DNA from: Parafrigoribacterium_A soli
Lineage (GTDB): Bacteria > Actinomycetota > Actinomycetes > Actinomycetales > Microbacteriaceae
Direction of reading: 5' to 3'
Length of the DNA: 64,000 bases
Assembly: GCF_040227235.1 (NCBI RefSeq)
Contig: NZ_JBELNZ010000002.1
Span: 62,001 to 126,000 of the forward strand
In this document: piece after piece, positions 43,334-55,504 of the stretch
Position numbering within the stretch: position 1 is the first letter of the stretch
How the letters are laid out: each line of letters opens with the position of its first letter
Notes under the pieces: generated by a model
The model's input: only the letters and a program-made list of their open reading frames with translations
Database searches by the model: none
Told to the model about the DNA's origin: nothing
Position numbers and translations under genes: made by a program

Positions 43334-44058
43334 GCGGCCCCGAACAGCAGGACGAAGCCGCTGACGTCGTCCCGACGTTCAGGGAGAGCTTCGGTGCTGC
43401 CGTGCGCAAGACCGGAATCGGCCAGGTGTCGCCCGGTGAGGTGCCCACGGCCGGGGCGCTTCTTGCGGCCATCGGCGGCATCCGCGGTCTGATTGAGTCG
43501 ATCGTGCCCGGCCTCGGCTTCCTGGTGATCTACAGCCTGACGCGAAACCTGCTGCTGTCTGTGCTGATTCCGCTCGCCCTGGCCGTTGTCTTCGTCATCA
43601 TTCGGCTCGCGCTCCGCAGCGGGCCCTCCCAGGCGTTCGCCGGCGTGTTCGGGATTGCCATCTCCGCCGCACTGGCTCTCATCACCGGCAAGCCGGAGGA
43701 TAACTTCCTGCCCGGCATCATCATCAACTGCGTCTCGCTCACGGTGCTGCTGCTGAGCCTCATCATTCGCTGGCCGCTGATCGGCCTCATCGTGGGCGTA
43801 CTCACCAATGAGGGAGTCGAGTGGCGAAAGGACAGGGCCAAGCGTCGGGTGCTCGTGATCGCGACGTGGCTCTGGGTTGGTCTGTTCGCGCTCCGCCTGA
43901 TCGTCGAAGTGCCGCTCTATCTCGCCCACGAGACCGAATGGCTTGCGGGCACGAAACTGTTGCTCGGTGTGCCGCTCTACGCGGCAGTGCTCTGGGTCAC
44001 CTGGTTACTCGTGCGCGCGGTCTACGCTCGGGCCCTGGCCGGCGCGGCTCCGCGGTAG
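43330..44058 (+). CDS. DUF3159 membrane protein
   Basis: A 242-aa integral membrane protein with about six helices (for example LGFLVIYSLTRNLLLSVLIP and LPGIIINCVSLTVLLLSLII), matching DUF3159. Start GTG 43330 overlaps the DUF3710 stop in GTGA, so dut, DUF3710 and DUF3159 form a tightly coupled run of three genes. Function unknown. acnA follows after 60 nt with its own promoter elements. Confidence 0.88.
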   Translation: MSGPEQQDEAADVVPTFRESFGAAVRKTGIGQVSPGEVPTAGALLAAIGGIRGLIESIVPGLGFLVIYSLTRNLLLSVLIPLALAVVFVIIRLALRSGPSQAFAGVFGIAISAALALITGKPEDNFLPGIIINCVSLTVLLLSLIIRWPLIGLIVGVLTNEGVEWRKDRAKRRVLVIATWLWVGLFALRLIVEVPLYLAHETEWLAGTKLLLGVPLYAAVLWVTWLLVRAVYARALAGAAPR

Positions 44059-44075
44059 CGGTCAGCACCCGATGG

Positions 44076-44099
44076 TATATTTATCTCGACGTCAAGATA
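44076..44099 (+). promoter_or_regulatory. acnA promoter: TATATT box followed by an 18-bp palindrome
   Basis: TATATT (44076-44081) is a plausible -10. Directly downstream TATCTCGAC-GTCAAGATA (44082-44099) is an inverted repeat with one mismatch, in the position of a repressor operator over the transcription start. The Shine-Dalgarno (GAGGAG) and ATG 44119 follow. I cannot name the regulator. Confidence 0.5.
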
Positions 44100-44118
44100 C
44101 TTTTGAGGAGACAGCGCA

Positions 44119-46995
<2,877 letters not shown>

Positions 46996-47002
46996 GTCGC
47001 TT

Positions 47003-47041
47003 CGTCCGTCGGCGAGACCGCATGGTCTCAGCCGACGGACG
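47003..47041. terminator. Terminator after acnA
   Basis: Long inverted repeat: CGTCCGTCGGC (47003-47013) with GCCGACGGACG (47031-47041), and an inner GAGACC/GGTCTC stem with a 4-nt loop and a bulged A. There is no T-run, and it leaves only 23 nt before the dxs start. Confidence 0.75.
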
Positions 47042-47064
47042 GCCTGCGTCGCTTACTCTGAGGT

Positions 47065-48993
47065 ATGACTTTGCTCGAAGCGGTGCACGGTCCGCGCGAC
47101 CTTGACTCGCTGTCGCAGGACGAACTGATCCAGCTCTCCGGAGAAATCCGCGACTTTCTGATCGCGAACGTCTCCAAGACCGGCGGGCATCTGGGGCCGA
47201 ACCTCGGCGTCGTGGAACTGACCGTCGCGCTGCACAGGGTCTTCGATTCGCCGCGCGATCCGATCGTCTTCGACACCGGGCACCAGAGCTACGTGCACAA
47301 GCTCCTCACCGGGAGGCAGGACTTCAGCGGTCTCCGCCAGCAGGGTGGCCTCGCCGGCTATCCTCAGCGTTCGGAGTCGGAGCACGACGTGGTGGAGAGT
47401 TCCCACGCCTCCAGTTCGCTGAGCTGGGCCGACGGCATCTCCCGCGCCTTCACCCTCTCGGGGCAGGATGAGCGCTGCGTCGTCGCCGTGGTGGGGGATG
47501 GGGCCCTGACCGGCGGCATGACCTGGGAGGCGCTCAACAACATCAGCGACGACAACAACCGCAACCTGGTGATCGTCGTCAACGACAACGGTCGCTCCTA
47601 CGCACCCACGATCGGCGGAATGGCACGCTTCCTCAACGGGGTGCGCACCCGACGCAGCTATCGCGACTTGCACCGCTCGAGCGAGCGGCTGGTCGGACGG
47701 CTCGGCGCGCCGGCACGCGCGCTCTATCGGGGCCTGAGGGGCGGGCTGCACGGGTTTCTCAGCCGTTTCACCAATAACGAGGCGCTGTATTCCAACCTCG
47801 ACATCAAGTACATCGGGCCGATCCACGGACACGACATCGGTGCGATCGAGGAGGCGTTGCGGCAGGCGAAGAACTATGGCGCGCCGGCGATCGTTCACGT
47901 GATCACTCAGAAGGGCCGCGGATACGAACCCGCGCTGCACGACGTGAGCGATCGCTTCCACGCGGTCGGGCAGATCGACCCGGAAACCGGGGAATCCATC
48001 GAGGTGTCCGACCGGGCATCCTGGACCTCGGTCTTCGCCGACGAGATCGTCAACCTCGCCGACGCCAATCCGCGGATCGTCGGGTTGACCGCGGCCATGC
48101 TCAAGCCGGTTGGGCTGCACCGGCTCGCGGCAAAGTACCCCGAGCGAGTGTTCGACGTCGGCATCGCGGAGCAGCACGCCGTCGCCTCGGCCGCGGGCCT
48201 CGCCTTCGGGGGGCTGCACCCCGTGGTCGCGCTGTACGCCACCTTCATCAACCGCGCGTTCGACCAGGTGCTCATGGATGTCGCGCTGCACCGCGCCGGA
48301 GTCACTTTCGTACTGGATCGCGCGGGCGTCACGGGGCCCGATGGGCCGAGTCACCATGGGATGTGGGATCTCGCGATACTCCAGGTCGTTCCGAACATCC
48401 GTCTGAGCGCCCCTCGCGACGCACCCAGGCTCCGGGAGGAACTCGGCGAAGCCGTGGCTGTTGACGATGCACCGACTGTCGTCAGGTTCTCCAAGGGCTA
48501 CGTCGGGCAAGAGGTCGAGGCGGTGCGGCGCACGGCGGACGGCGTCGACATCCTGGTCGAGGCACCTCACAGGGACGTTCTCATCGTCGCGGTCGGCACT
48601 ATGGCGGAGCTCGCGCTGCAGGTCGCCGAACGGCTTGGCGCCCAGGGGATCGGCGCGACCGTCGTCGACCCGCGCTGGGTCGTGCCCGTGCCATACGGAG
48701 TGATCGACCTCGCCGCGGACCATCGCCTCGTTGCCGTCATGGAAGACGGTGTGCGCGTCGGAGGCATCGGCACGCGCATCCGTCAGGACCTGCGCGCTGC
48801 GGACGTCGATACCGCTCTCACCGAGATCGGCCTGCCCGACGAGTTCCTCGACCACGGCAGTCGCGCCCAGATCTTCGAGCGGATCGGCCTGACGCCGCAG
48901 CAGATTGCCCGAGACCTCATCGCGCAGGTGGTCGGAAGCAAGCAGCCCATCGCGCGTCCGCTGCCCGAAGACGTCGCCGAGCGCCAAGCCTAG
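47065..48993 (+). CDS. dxs: 1-deoxy-D-xylulose-5-phosphate synthase
   Basis: First enzyme of the MEP isoprenoid pathway: pyruvate + glyceraldehyde 3-phosphate to DXP, using thiamine diphosphate. The 642-aa transketolase-type protein has FDTGHQSYVHKLLTG, the ThDP-binding VGDGALTGGMTWEALNN, KYIGPIHGHDI and GIAEQHAVASAAGLAF (catalytic Glu). ATG 47065 is preceded by TACTCTGAGGT, which could act as a -10 with a very short leader or as a weak Shine-Dalgarno. Terminators flank it on both sides, so it is a single-gene unit. Confidence 0.96.
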   Translation: MTLLEAVHGPRDLDSLSQDELIQLSGEIRDFLIANVSKTGGHLGPNLGVVELTVALHRVFDSPRDPIVFDTGHQSYVHKLLTGRQDFSGLRQQGGLAGYPQRSESEHDVVESSHASSSLSWADGISRAFTLSGQDERCVVAVVGDGALTGGMTWEALNNISDDNNRNLVIVVNDNGRSYAPTIGGMARFLNGVRTRRSYRDLHRSSERLVGRLGAPARALYRGLRGGLHGFLSRFTNNEALYSNLDIKYIGPIHGHDIGAIEEALRQAKNYGAPAIVHVITQKGRGYEPALHDVSDRFHAVGQIDPETGESIEVSDRASWTSVFADEIVNLADANPRIVGLTAAMLKPVGLHRLAAKYPERVFDVGIAEQHAVASAAGLAFGGLHPVVALYATFINRAFDQVLMDVALHRAGVTFVLDRAGVTGPDGPSHHGMWDLAILQVVPNIRLSAPRDAPRLREELGEAVAVDDAPTVVRFSKGYVGQEVEAVRRTADGVDILVEAPHRDVLIVAVGTMAELALQVAERLGAQGIGATVVDPRWVVPVPYGVIDLAADHRLVAVMEDGVRVGGIGTRIRQDLRAADVDTALTEIGLPDEFLDHGSRAQIFERIGLTPQQIARDLIAQVVGSKQPIARPLPEDVAERQA

Positions 48994-49011
48994 AAGCGCG
49001 CCCAAAAGAAT

Positions 49012-49039
49012 CTGCCAGCCACCCGCGGGTGGCTGGCAG
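49012..49039. terminator. Bidirectional terminator between dxs and fadJ
   Basis: Perfect palindromic hairpin CTGCCAGCCACCC-GC-GGGTGGCTGGCAG. TCTTT follows on the plus strand and AAAAGAA precedes it, giving U-rich tails in both directions for the convergent genes. Confidence 0.9.
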
Positions 49040-49045
49040 TCTTTG

Positions 49046-51175
49046 CTATTCGGTGCCGCGAATCGGCGGGTGGTGGAAGGTATCTCCGAAGACCCGCTCA
49101 GACGCTCCGACTCGATCGAGATACGGCGTGACGCCGCCCATCTGGAAGGGGTAGCCGGCACCCAGGATCAGGCACAGGTCAATGTCCTCCGGGGCGGCGA
49201 CGACGGGCTTCTCGAGCATCCGGTGCACCTCGTCCGCCAGTCCATCTTCGATGCGGCGCAGGAGCTGTTCACCGGTCATCGGCGAGGTGCCACCGGCGAC
49301 GATCTCCACGGCCTTCTTGTCGTAGCCCTTGATCTTGCCCTTCGCGTCGCGGTCGAAGATCTTTCCGTGCTCGGCCAGTCGGTGCAGGTTGGGGCTCTCG
49401 AAGAAGCGATCGGGGAACGCGGCGTGGTGTGTGTCGAGCACGTGCGCACCAACCTTGAGGCCCACGAGCTCCAGAAGCTCGAACGGCGTCATCGGCAGCC
49501 CAAAGGGCTTGATCGACGCGTCGACCACCGCGAACGGCGTGCCGGTGTCGACTGCGTGCATGGCTTCACCGAGCAGCTTGGCGAGGATGCGGTTGACGAC
49601 GAACCCGGGAGTGTCGGCGGTGATGACGGCGTTCTTGCGGAGCTTCGCCGCCGTCACCATCGCGGTGCTCAGGGTCTCATCGTCGGTCTTCGGAGTCTTG
49701 ACCACCTCGACGAGTGGCATGACCGCCACCGGATTGAAGAAGTGGAAGCCGACCACGCGCTCCGGGTGCTTGAGCTTCGCACCGATCTGCTCGACCGAGA
49801 GCGAGGAGGTGTTGGTCGCCAGGACCGCGGTCTCGGAGATGTACTGCTCCACATCCGCAAAGACGTCCTGCTTCACGCCGAGTTCCTCGAAGACGGCCTC
49901 GATCACCCAGTCGCAATCGGCGAAGTCCGCCTTGTTCGTCGTGCCCGAGACGAGCGCCTTGAGGCGGTTCGACTCGTCGGGGGAGATGCGCCCCTTTCCG
50001 AGCAGCGCATCGATCTCGCCCCGGATGTAGTCGAGTCCCTTGTCCACGCGAGCCTGGTCGAGGTCGGTGATGACCACCGGCACTCTCAGGCGGCGGACGA
50101 ACAGTAGCGCGAACTGGCTCGCCATGAGACCTGCGCCGATGACGCCGACCTTGGTGACGGGCTTCGCGATCGCCTTGTCCGGTGCTCCAGCGGGCCGCTT
50201 CGCACGCTTCTGCACGAGATTGAAGGCGTAGATGCTCGCGCGGAACTGGTCGCCCGAGATGAGCGCGGAGAGCGTCTCATCCTCGGCGGCGAAGGCCGTC
50301 TCCTTGTCGCTGCTCTTCGCGGCCTTGAGCAGCTCGAGCGCGGCGTAGGGCGACTTCGCTACGGTGCCGATGCGGGTCTCGAGCATCTTGCGCGCGATGC
50401 CAATGGCCGCGTCCCACTTGACCGCGCGCTCGATCTTGCCCGGCTCGTTCGGCCGCTTGACCTTGATGTTGCCGGCGATGACACCATCGGCCCACTTCAG
50501 CGAGTCCTCGAGGAAGCTTGCCGAATCGAAAATCGCGTCTGCGATGCCGAGGTCGAACGCCTCCTTGGCTTTGAGCATCCGGTTGTTCTTGAGCGGGTTC
50601 TCGATGACGACCTTGAGGGCGTTCTCGATGCCGATGAGGTTCGGCAGCAGGTACGCGCCGCCCCAGCCGGGGATGATGCCGAGGAAGACCTCGGGCAGCG
50701 CGATCGCCGGCGCGTTGCGGTCGACGGTGCGGTAGTCGGCGTTGAGACCGATTTCCAGCCCGCCGCCTAGTGCGAGGCCGTTGATGAAGACGAAGGAGGG
50801 AACTCCGAGCTCCGACAGCTTGCCGAGCGTCTGGTGGCCGAGCTGCGCCATCTGCTTGGCGATGGCCTTGCTCGGGATGTCGCCGACCTTGCTGAGGTCT
50901 GCACCGGCCGCGAGGATGAACGGCTTGCCCGTGATCGCGAGGGCCGCGATCTCGCCCCTGGACGCCCGTTCCCTCTGCGCGTCGAGGGCGTCCGAGAGCT
51001 CAAGCATCGTGATCGGACCGAGCGTGCTCGGACGCGTGTGGTCGCGACCGTTGTCGAGGGTCAGGAGCGCGAGCGTCTTACCGCTGCCGAGGACGACATC
51101 ACGAACGTAGCTGTGGGTGACCACTTCATCTGTTGACATGGCCTTGAGTTCGGCGAACTGCGTCTGCGTTGCCAT
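49046..51175 (-). CDS. fadJ: Fatty-acid oxidation multifunctional protein: enoyl-CoA hydratase / 3-hydroxyacyl-CoA dehydrogenase
   Basis: Catalyses hydration of 2-enoyl-CoA and NAD-dependent oxidation of 3-hydroxyacyl-CoA in beta-oxidation. The 709-aa protein has a crotonase domain (residues about 15-210, oxyanion segments ITGKPFILAAGADLSKV and NGLALGGGLEIGL), a Rossmann NAD domain (KVGVIGAGLMASQFALLF), HFFNPVAVMPLVEVV, and two C-terminal 3HCDH helical domains. ATG 51175 is chosen because it overlaps the thiolase stop (TGATG); the longer frame upstream is antisense-like sequence in the thiolase gene. It forms a fadA-fadJ operon. Confidence 0.94.
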   Translation of the reverse strand: MATQTQFAELKAMSTDEVVTHSYVRDVVLGSGKTLALLTLDNGRDHTRPSTLGPITMLELSDALDAQRERASRGEIAALAITGKPFILAAGADLSKVGDIPSKAIAKQMAQLGHQTLGKLSELGVPSFVFINGLALGGGLEIGLNADYRTVDRNAPAIALPEVFLGIIPGWGGAYLLPNLIGIENALKVVIENPLKNNRMLKAKEAFDLGIADAIFDSASFLEDSLKWADGVIAGNIKVKRPNEPGKIERAVKWDAAIGIARKMLETRIGTVAKSPYAALELLKAAKSSDKETAFAAEDETLSALISGDQFRASIYAFNLVQKRAKRPAGAPDKAIAKPVTKVGVIGAGLMASQFALLFVRRLRVPVVITDLDQARVDKGLDYIRGEIDALLGKGRISPDESNRLKALVSGTTNKADFADCDWVIEAVFEELGVKQDVFADVEQYISETAVLATNTSSLSVEQIGAKLKHPERVVGFHFFNPVAVMPLVEVVKTPKTDDETLSTAMVTAAKLRKNAVITADTPGFVVNRILAKLLGEAMHAVDTGTPFAVVDASIKPFGLPMTPFELLELVGLKVGAHVLDTHHAAFPDRFFESPNLHRLAEHGKIFDRDAKGKIKGYDKKAVEIVAGGTSPMTGEQLLRRIEDGLADEVHRMLEKPVVAAPEDIDLCLILGAGYPFQMGGVTPYLDRVGASERVFGDTFHHPPIRGTE

Positions 51176-52374
51176 CACTTGCGCCTTCCGTCGAAGTAGG
51201 GGTTCTCCCAGATGACCGAGCCGCCCTGGCCGAGGCCGACGCACATCGCCGTGAGGCCGTAGCGCACCTCCGGGTGCTCCCTGAACTGCGCCGCGAGCTG
51301 GATCATGAGGCGCACGCCCGATGAGGCGAGCGGATGTCCGACCGCGATCGCGCCACCCCAGAGATTGACCCGGGGGTCGTCGTCGTCGATGCCGAAGTGG
51401 TCGAGCAGCGACAGCACCTGGATGGCGAAGGCCTCGTTCAGTTCGAACAGGCCGATGTCGTCGATCGTGAGTCCGGCCTTCTTGAGGGCCTTCTCTGTGG
51501 AGGGAACGGGGCCGATGCCCATGATCTCGGGCTCGACGCCGGCGAAGGCGAAGCTCACGAGCTTCATCTTGGGCTGCAGACCGAGTTCTTTCGCGGCGGC
51601 TTCGCTCGCCAGCAGGCTGACCGTGGCTCCGTCGTTGAGGCCGGAGGAGTTGCCGGCGGTCACGCGACCGTGCGGGCGGAACGGCGTCTTGAGAGTGGCG
51701 AGGCCCTCCATGGTGGTCTCGGGGCGGGGCGCCTCGTCGCGAGTGGCGAGTCCCCATCCGTTCTCGCTGCGCACGGCGACCGGAATAAGGTCCGGCTGGA
51801 TCTTGCCCGCCTCGTACGCCGCGGCAAGCTTCTGCTGGCTGCGCATGGCGAAGTGATCCGCGCGCTCCTTGGTCAGGTGCGGGAAGCGGTCGTGGATGCG
51901 CTCCGCCGTCGAGCCCATGTTGAGGGCGTCCTCGCCGACGAGCTTCTCCGCGACAAAGCGCGGGTTGGGGTCGACTCCTGAACCCATCGGATGCCGCCCC
52001 ATGTGCTCGACACCGCCGGCGATGACGAGGTCGTACGCGCCGAACGCGATGCCTCCCGAGAGCGTGGTGACCGAGGTCATCGCGCCTGCGCACATCCGGT
52101 CGATCGCGAAGCCGGGAACCGAGCGCGGCAGACCGGCGAGCAGTGCCGTCGTTCGGCCGAGCGTGAGTCCCTGATCGCCCTGCTGCGTTGTTGCGGCGAT
52201 GGCGACGTCGTCGATGCGCTCCTTGGGAACCGAGGGGTTGCGCTCAAGGAGACCGATCATCGCCTTGACGGCCAGATCATCTGCCCTGGTGCCCCAGAAC
52301 ATCCCCTTTTCGCCTGCTCGTCCGAACGGGGTCCTGACCCCGTCCACGAAAACGACTTCATGCCTGTCGACCAC
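51175..52374 (-). CDS. fadA: Acetyl-CoA C-acyltransferase (thiolase)
   Basis: Cleaves 3-ketoacyl-CoA to acetyl-CoA and a shortened acyl-CoA, the last beta-oxidation step. The 399-aa protein has the nucleophile Cys in AIDRMCAGAMTSV (near residue 93), LNEAFAIQ, the His in GGAIAVGHPLASSG and the second Cys in AMCVGLGQGG. It starts at GTG 52374 with AGGAGGCAGC upstream, one of the best Shine-Dalgarno sites in the window. It is the first gene of the fadA-fadJ pair, translationally coupled by TGATG. Confidence 0.95.
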   Translation of the reverse strand: MVDRHEVVFVDGVRTPFGRAGEKGMFWGTRADDLAVKAMIGLLERNPSVPKERIDDVAIAATTQQGDQGLTLGRTTALLAGLPRSVPGFAIDRMCAGAMTSVTTLSGGIAFGAYDLVIAGGVEHMGRHPMGSGVDPNPRFVAEKLVGEDALNMGSTAERIHDRFPHLTKERADHFAMRSQQKLAAAYEAGKIQPDLIPVAVRSENGWGLATRDEAPRPETTMEGLATLKTPFRPHGRVTAGNSSGLNDGATVSLLASEAAAKELGLQPKMKLVSFAFAGVEPEIMGIGPVPSTEKALKKAGLTIDDIGLFELNEAFAIQVLSLLDHFGIDDDDPRVNLWGGAIAVGHPLASSGVRLMIQLAAQFREHPEVRYGLTAMCVGLGQGGSVIWENPYFDGRRK

Positions 52375-52448
52375 GCTGCCTCCTAGGTTGCACCAATCGG
52401 TTCGATCCTAGGTGGCCAGTCTGGGCGCAATTAATCCGTTGATGCTTC

Positions 52449-53705
52449 CTACGAAGCGGCGTCGGCCGTGTCCTCCGAGGGTTGGTCGGCTTCGACAAAG
52501 GCGCGGAATATCGTCTCGGCCGTCTCGTCGAGCTGCCACGGGCGGGCTCCCTGATCGGCGAGGGCCTCACGCAGGGCGTGCAGGTCGAACGGCTGGGGTG
52601 GAGCCCAGGCAACGCGCCGCAGGGTGTCGGGTGTCAGCAGGTTCTCGACCGGGATGTTCCTCTCGCTTGCGAGCTCCGTCACGGCTGCGCGAGCGAGCTT
52701 CAGGCGGCGATCGGCCTCGGGGTTGCGCTCGCTCCAGGCCCTCGGGGGAGGAATGACGTCCCCGGGCATCCGGAGTACCGGCACGTCTTCGGCGGCCTTG
52801 CCCACCTCGATCGCCGTCCACCAGCGATCGAGTTCGGAACGGCTGGCGCGACCGTTGAACTCGCGGAGGGCCGACAGCTCGCGCTTACTCGCCGGGAGCG
52901 CCTTGGCGGCCGCGACGAGCGAAGAGTCCGGCACGAGACGACCGGGAGCGGTGTCGATCTCCCTCGCGTAGCGATCGCGGGCCTCCCAGAGTTCGCGCGC
53001 GACCGCGAGGTTGCGCGCACCCCTGATCGAGTGCACGCCGGAGAGTCTGCGCCAGCCCTCGACCTTGGGCGGCCTCGTGCCCCGGCTGAGCTCGGCCGAA
53101 AACTCCTGTCTCGCGATCTCAGACTTGCCCGAGTCCTCCAGGAGGCCGTGCACGGCATCCCTGAGGTCAACGAGCAGTTCCACGTCGAGCGCCGCGTAGA
53201 CGAGCCACGTCTGCGGCAGCGGTCTGGTCGACCAGTCGGCCGCCGAGTGCTCCTTGGCGAGGTGGATTCCGAGCAGCTCCTCGACAACGGTGCCGAGGCC
53301 GACCCGCGGAAGGCCCGCGAGCCTCGCGCCAAGCTCCGTGTCGAAGATCACCGAGGGGCTCAGGCCTACCTCGCGCAGGCAGGCGAGGTCCTGGCTGGCC
53401 GCGTGCAGCACCCACTCCTCATCCGCGATGGCCTTGTTGAGCTCGTCGAAGTCGCCGATCGCCGGGGGATCGAAGAGAAAGGTCCCCGCGCCGCGGCGGA
53501 AGATCTGGATGAGGTACGCACGCTGGGAGTAGCGGAACCCGGAGGCACGCTCGGCGTCGATCGCGATGGGTCCGGTGCCCGCGGCAATGCGGTCGACGGC
53601 GGCGAGATAGCCGTCGCGCGTGTCGATGACCGCGACGGTCTTGTGTTCAGCTTCCTCGGTACCCGGTTTCACTGGAGATTCGGAATGGTCGTTCGTGCTA
53701 CTCAC
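52449..53705 (-). CDS. rnd: Ribonuclease D-like 3'-5' exonuclease with HRDC domains
   Basis: A 418-aa DEDD exonuclease implicated in RNA 3'-end maturation. Catalytic residues: AIDAERASGFRYS (Asp, Glu), LHAASQDLACLREVG (Asp) and the C-terminal YAALDVELL (Tyr, Asp). After residue about 210 come one canonical HRDC region (RNLAVARELWEARDRYARE) and a second, more diverged one. It begins at GTG 53705, overlapping the end of DUF3000 by 8 nt, so the two form an operon conserved in Actinobacteria near dxs. Confidence 0.9.
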   Translation of the reverse strand: MSSTNDHSESPVKPGTEEAEHKTVAVIDTRDGYLAAVDRIAAGTGPIAIDAERASGFRYSQRAYLIQIFRRGAGTFLFDPPAIGDFDELNKAIADEEWVLHAASQDLACLREVGLSPSVIFDTELGARLAGLPRVGLGTVVEELLGIHLAKEHSAADWSTRPLPQTWLVYAALDVELLVDLRDAVHGLLEDSGKSEIARQEFSAELSRGTRPPKVEGWRRLSGVHSIRGARNLAVARELWEARDRYAREIDTAPGRLVPDSSLVAAAKALPASKRELSALREFNGRASRSELDRWWTAIEVGKAAEDVPVLRMPGDVIPPPRAWSERNPEADRRLKLARAAVTELASERNIPVENLLTPDTLRRVAWAPPQPFDLHALREALADQGARPWQLDETAETIFRAFVEADQPSEDTADAAS

Positions 53706-54294
53706 GTCCTCCGCGGCGGGTCGACAGAATGCTCACTCCCTCTACCGCGGGAGGAAGCCCCGCCAGCATACACAAGAGGTCCCCCCACGCCTCCACATGT
53801 GACGCTATTGCCGTGCTCGTCGGCGTCCACGATGCGCGCAGCTCGATGACCGCCCCGTCACCCTGGCTGGCGAGTTCGCCGTAGCCCGTGGAGATCGTCT
53901 TCGTGGCGGTGCCGGATGCCGCCGTGTAGTCGGCACCCTTGGCGGCGAGAGCGTCGAGCAGCCACGACCACGCCACATCCGCTAGAAAGGGGTCGACTCC
54001 GATGTCGGTTTCGAGCGGCGCCTGCGCGAAGCAGACGACGCGAAACCGGCCGCCCCAGGCCTCGGGCGCTGCGGGGTCGTAGAGCAGGATGAACCTGCCG
54101 GTGCCGAGTTCCGAATCGGATCCGTGCCTGGCCGGCGTGACATCGGCGGCCAGCGCGACTGAGAACGGTGCGAGACCACCGGGCGAAGGGATGTCGGTGA
54201 CCACCAGTTCCGCTCGCGTGTGCGCGTGACGAACCGCTTCGAGCGCTGAGCTGAACTCGGCGGGAACCGTTGGTCCTGGGACGTTTGCGGGCAC
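53698..54294 (-). CDS. DUF3000 protein
   Basis: A 198-aa protein matching DUF3000, encoded beside ribonuclease D in Actinobacteria. Recognisable segments: FSSALEAVRHAHTRAELVV, FILLYDPAAPEAWGGRFRVV, WSWLLDALAAKGADY and a C-terminal HVEAWGDLLCMLAGLPP. No catalytic motif is evident; function unknown. GTG start at 54294. It is divergent from the alpha/beta hydrolase gene. Confidence 0.9.
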   Translation of the reverse strand: MPANVPGPTVPAEFSSALEAVRHAHTRAELVVTDIPSPGGLAPFSVALAADVTPARHGSDSELGTGRFILLYDPAAPEAWGGRFRVVCFAQAPLETDIGVDPFLADVAWSWLLDALAAKGADYTAASGTATKTISTGYGELASQGDGAVIELRASWTPTSTAIASHVEAWGDLLCMLAGLPPAVEGVSILSTRRGGRE

Positions 54295-54304
54295 GACTGA
54301 AGAC

Positions 54305-54310
54305 TAAAGT
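54305..54310 (+). promoter_or_regulatory. -10 box TAAAGT, leaderless start of the alpha/beta hydrolase
   Basis: TAAAGT, 6 nt, then GTG 54317; this supports the GTG rather than the TTG at 54311. Confidence 0.4.
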
Positions 54311-54316
54311 TTGACC

Positions 54317-55501
54317 GTGGCAGATTCGGGAAGGCACGCCGTCCGCCGGTTTCGCTGGTATGCGGGAGCACTTCTCGCGGTCGGCGCCTGCGGTCTCGTA
54401 GCCGCGAGCACGGCGGGCGTCCTCGCCGTCGTGATGGCGCGCACGGTGGTCACACCACCGCGCAAGAGAAAGCAGGACGTCGCCGCACTGGGCGTCGACC
54501 TGGCCGCCGGCTCCATCACCCTTTCCGCTACACCGGATTCGGTCGTGTCCGGCAGGTACGGCTTTTGGTTCTCGGCGGACAGCGGATACGCCCGGCTGGG
54601 GGAGATCATCTCTCGCACCGCCACGACCGTGACCCGTCGCATCCTGCACGTCGAGTCCGGCGACCTTGGGCGCGCGCGACGGGGCAGGTTCACCGGATGG
54701 TTCTACCGCGGCCCGCAGGAGCTCGGCCTGGCCTTCGAGTCCGTCGAGGTCGTGACACCGCTCGGGTCGGCGCCGGCCTGGCTGGTGCCCGCCGAGACCG
54801 GTGGGGGACGCTGGGTCATCCAGGTGCACGGCAGGGCGGTGACCCGCGCCGAGACCCTTCGTGCCGTCCCCGCGTTCCACGAGGCCGGGTACACCTGCCT
54901 GCTGGTCTCCTACCGCAACGACGGGGAGGCACCGGCGTCCACGGACGGCCGCTACTCCCTCGGTGACACCGAGTGGGAGGATGTCGACGCCGCCATCGCC
55001 TTCGCGATGGAGCGGGGCGCGACCGACGTCGTGTTGATGGGGTGGTCGATGGGCGGAGCCACCGCCCTGCAGACCGCGCTGCGCTCCCGTCATTCCCGGG
55101 CGCTGCGAGGGCTCGTACTCGAGTCTCCCGTCGTCGACTGGCGCGTCGCGCTCGACTTCCAGGCGAAGCTCGTCCACCTGCCTCGATCCGTCGGGGCAGC
55201 CGCGCAGCGACTCATGTCGCACCGCTGGGGTCGCTGGCTCACCGGGCAGCAGCGCGAGATCGACCTGGACCGCCTCGACCTGGTGCGGGGCGCGAAGGCG
55301 CTGACCCTGCCCATCCTGCTGCTGCACAGCGACGACGACGGCTACGTTCCCTCGACCGCGTCGCACGCGCTGGCGGAGGCTCGTCCCGACATCGTCAGGA
55401 TGGAGACGTTTGCGACGGCGAGGCACACGAAGCTGTGGAACTATGACCCGGAGAGGTGGAACGGGGCCATCACATCCTGGCTCGAGGAACTTGAGCGGTA
55501 G
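54317..55501 (+). CDS. Alpha/beta hydrolase with N-terminal membrane anchor
   Basis: A 394-aa protein. Residues about 8-35 form a signal anchor (RRFRWYAGALLAVGACGLVA). The hydrolase domain has an HG-type oxyanion segment (WVIQVHGRAVTRA), the nucleophile elbow VLMGWSMGGATA, the acid in LLLHSDDDGYVP and the His in ATARHTKLWNYD. It most resembles prolyl-oligopeptidase/BAAT-like alpha/beta hydrolases; the substrate is unknown. Likely exported and anchored. It is divergent from DUF3000 and convergent with sufE. Confidence 0.85.
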   Translation: MADSGRHAVRRFRWYAGALLAVGACGLVAASTAGVLAVVMARTVVTPPRKRKQDVAALGVDLAAGSITLSATPDSVVSGRYGFWFSADSGYARLGEIISRTATTVTRRILHVESGDLGRARRGRFTGWFYRGPQELGLAFESVEVVTPLGSAPAWLVPAETGGGRWVIQVHGRAVTRAETLRAVPAFHEAGYTCLLVSYRNDGEAPASTDGRYSLGDTEWEDVDAAIAFAMERGATDVVLMGWSMGGATALQTALRSRHSRALRGLVLESPVVDWRVALDFQAKLVHLPRSVGAAAQRLMSHRWGRWLTGQQREIDLDRLDLVRGAKALTLPILLLHSDDDGYVPSTASHALAEARPDIVRMETFATARHTKLWNYDPERWNGAITSWLEELER

Positions 55502-55504
55502 CGC

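Noticed and set aside
51176..52093. Upstream extension of the fadJ frame
   Set aside because: It lies inside the thiolase gene in another frame; ATG 51175 with TGATG coupling is the natural start.
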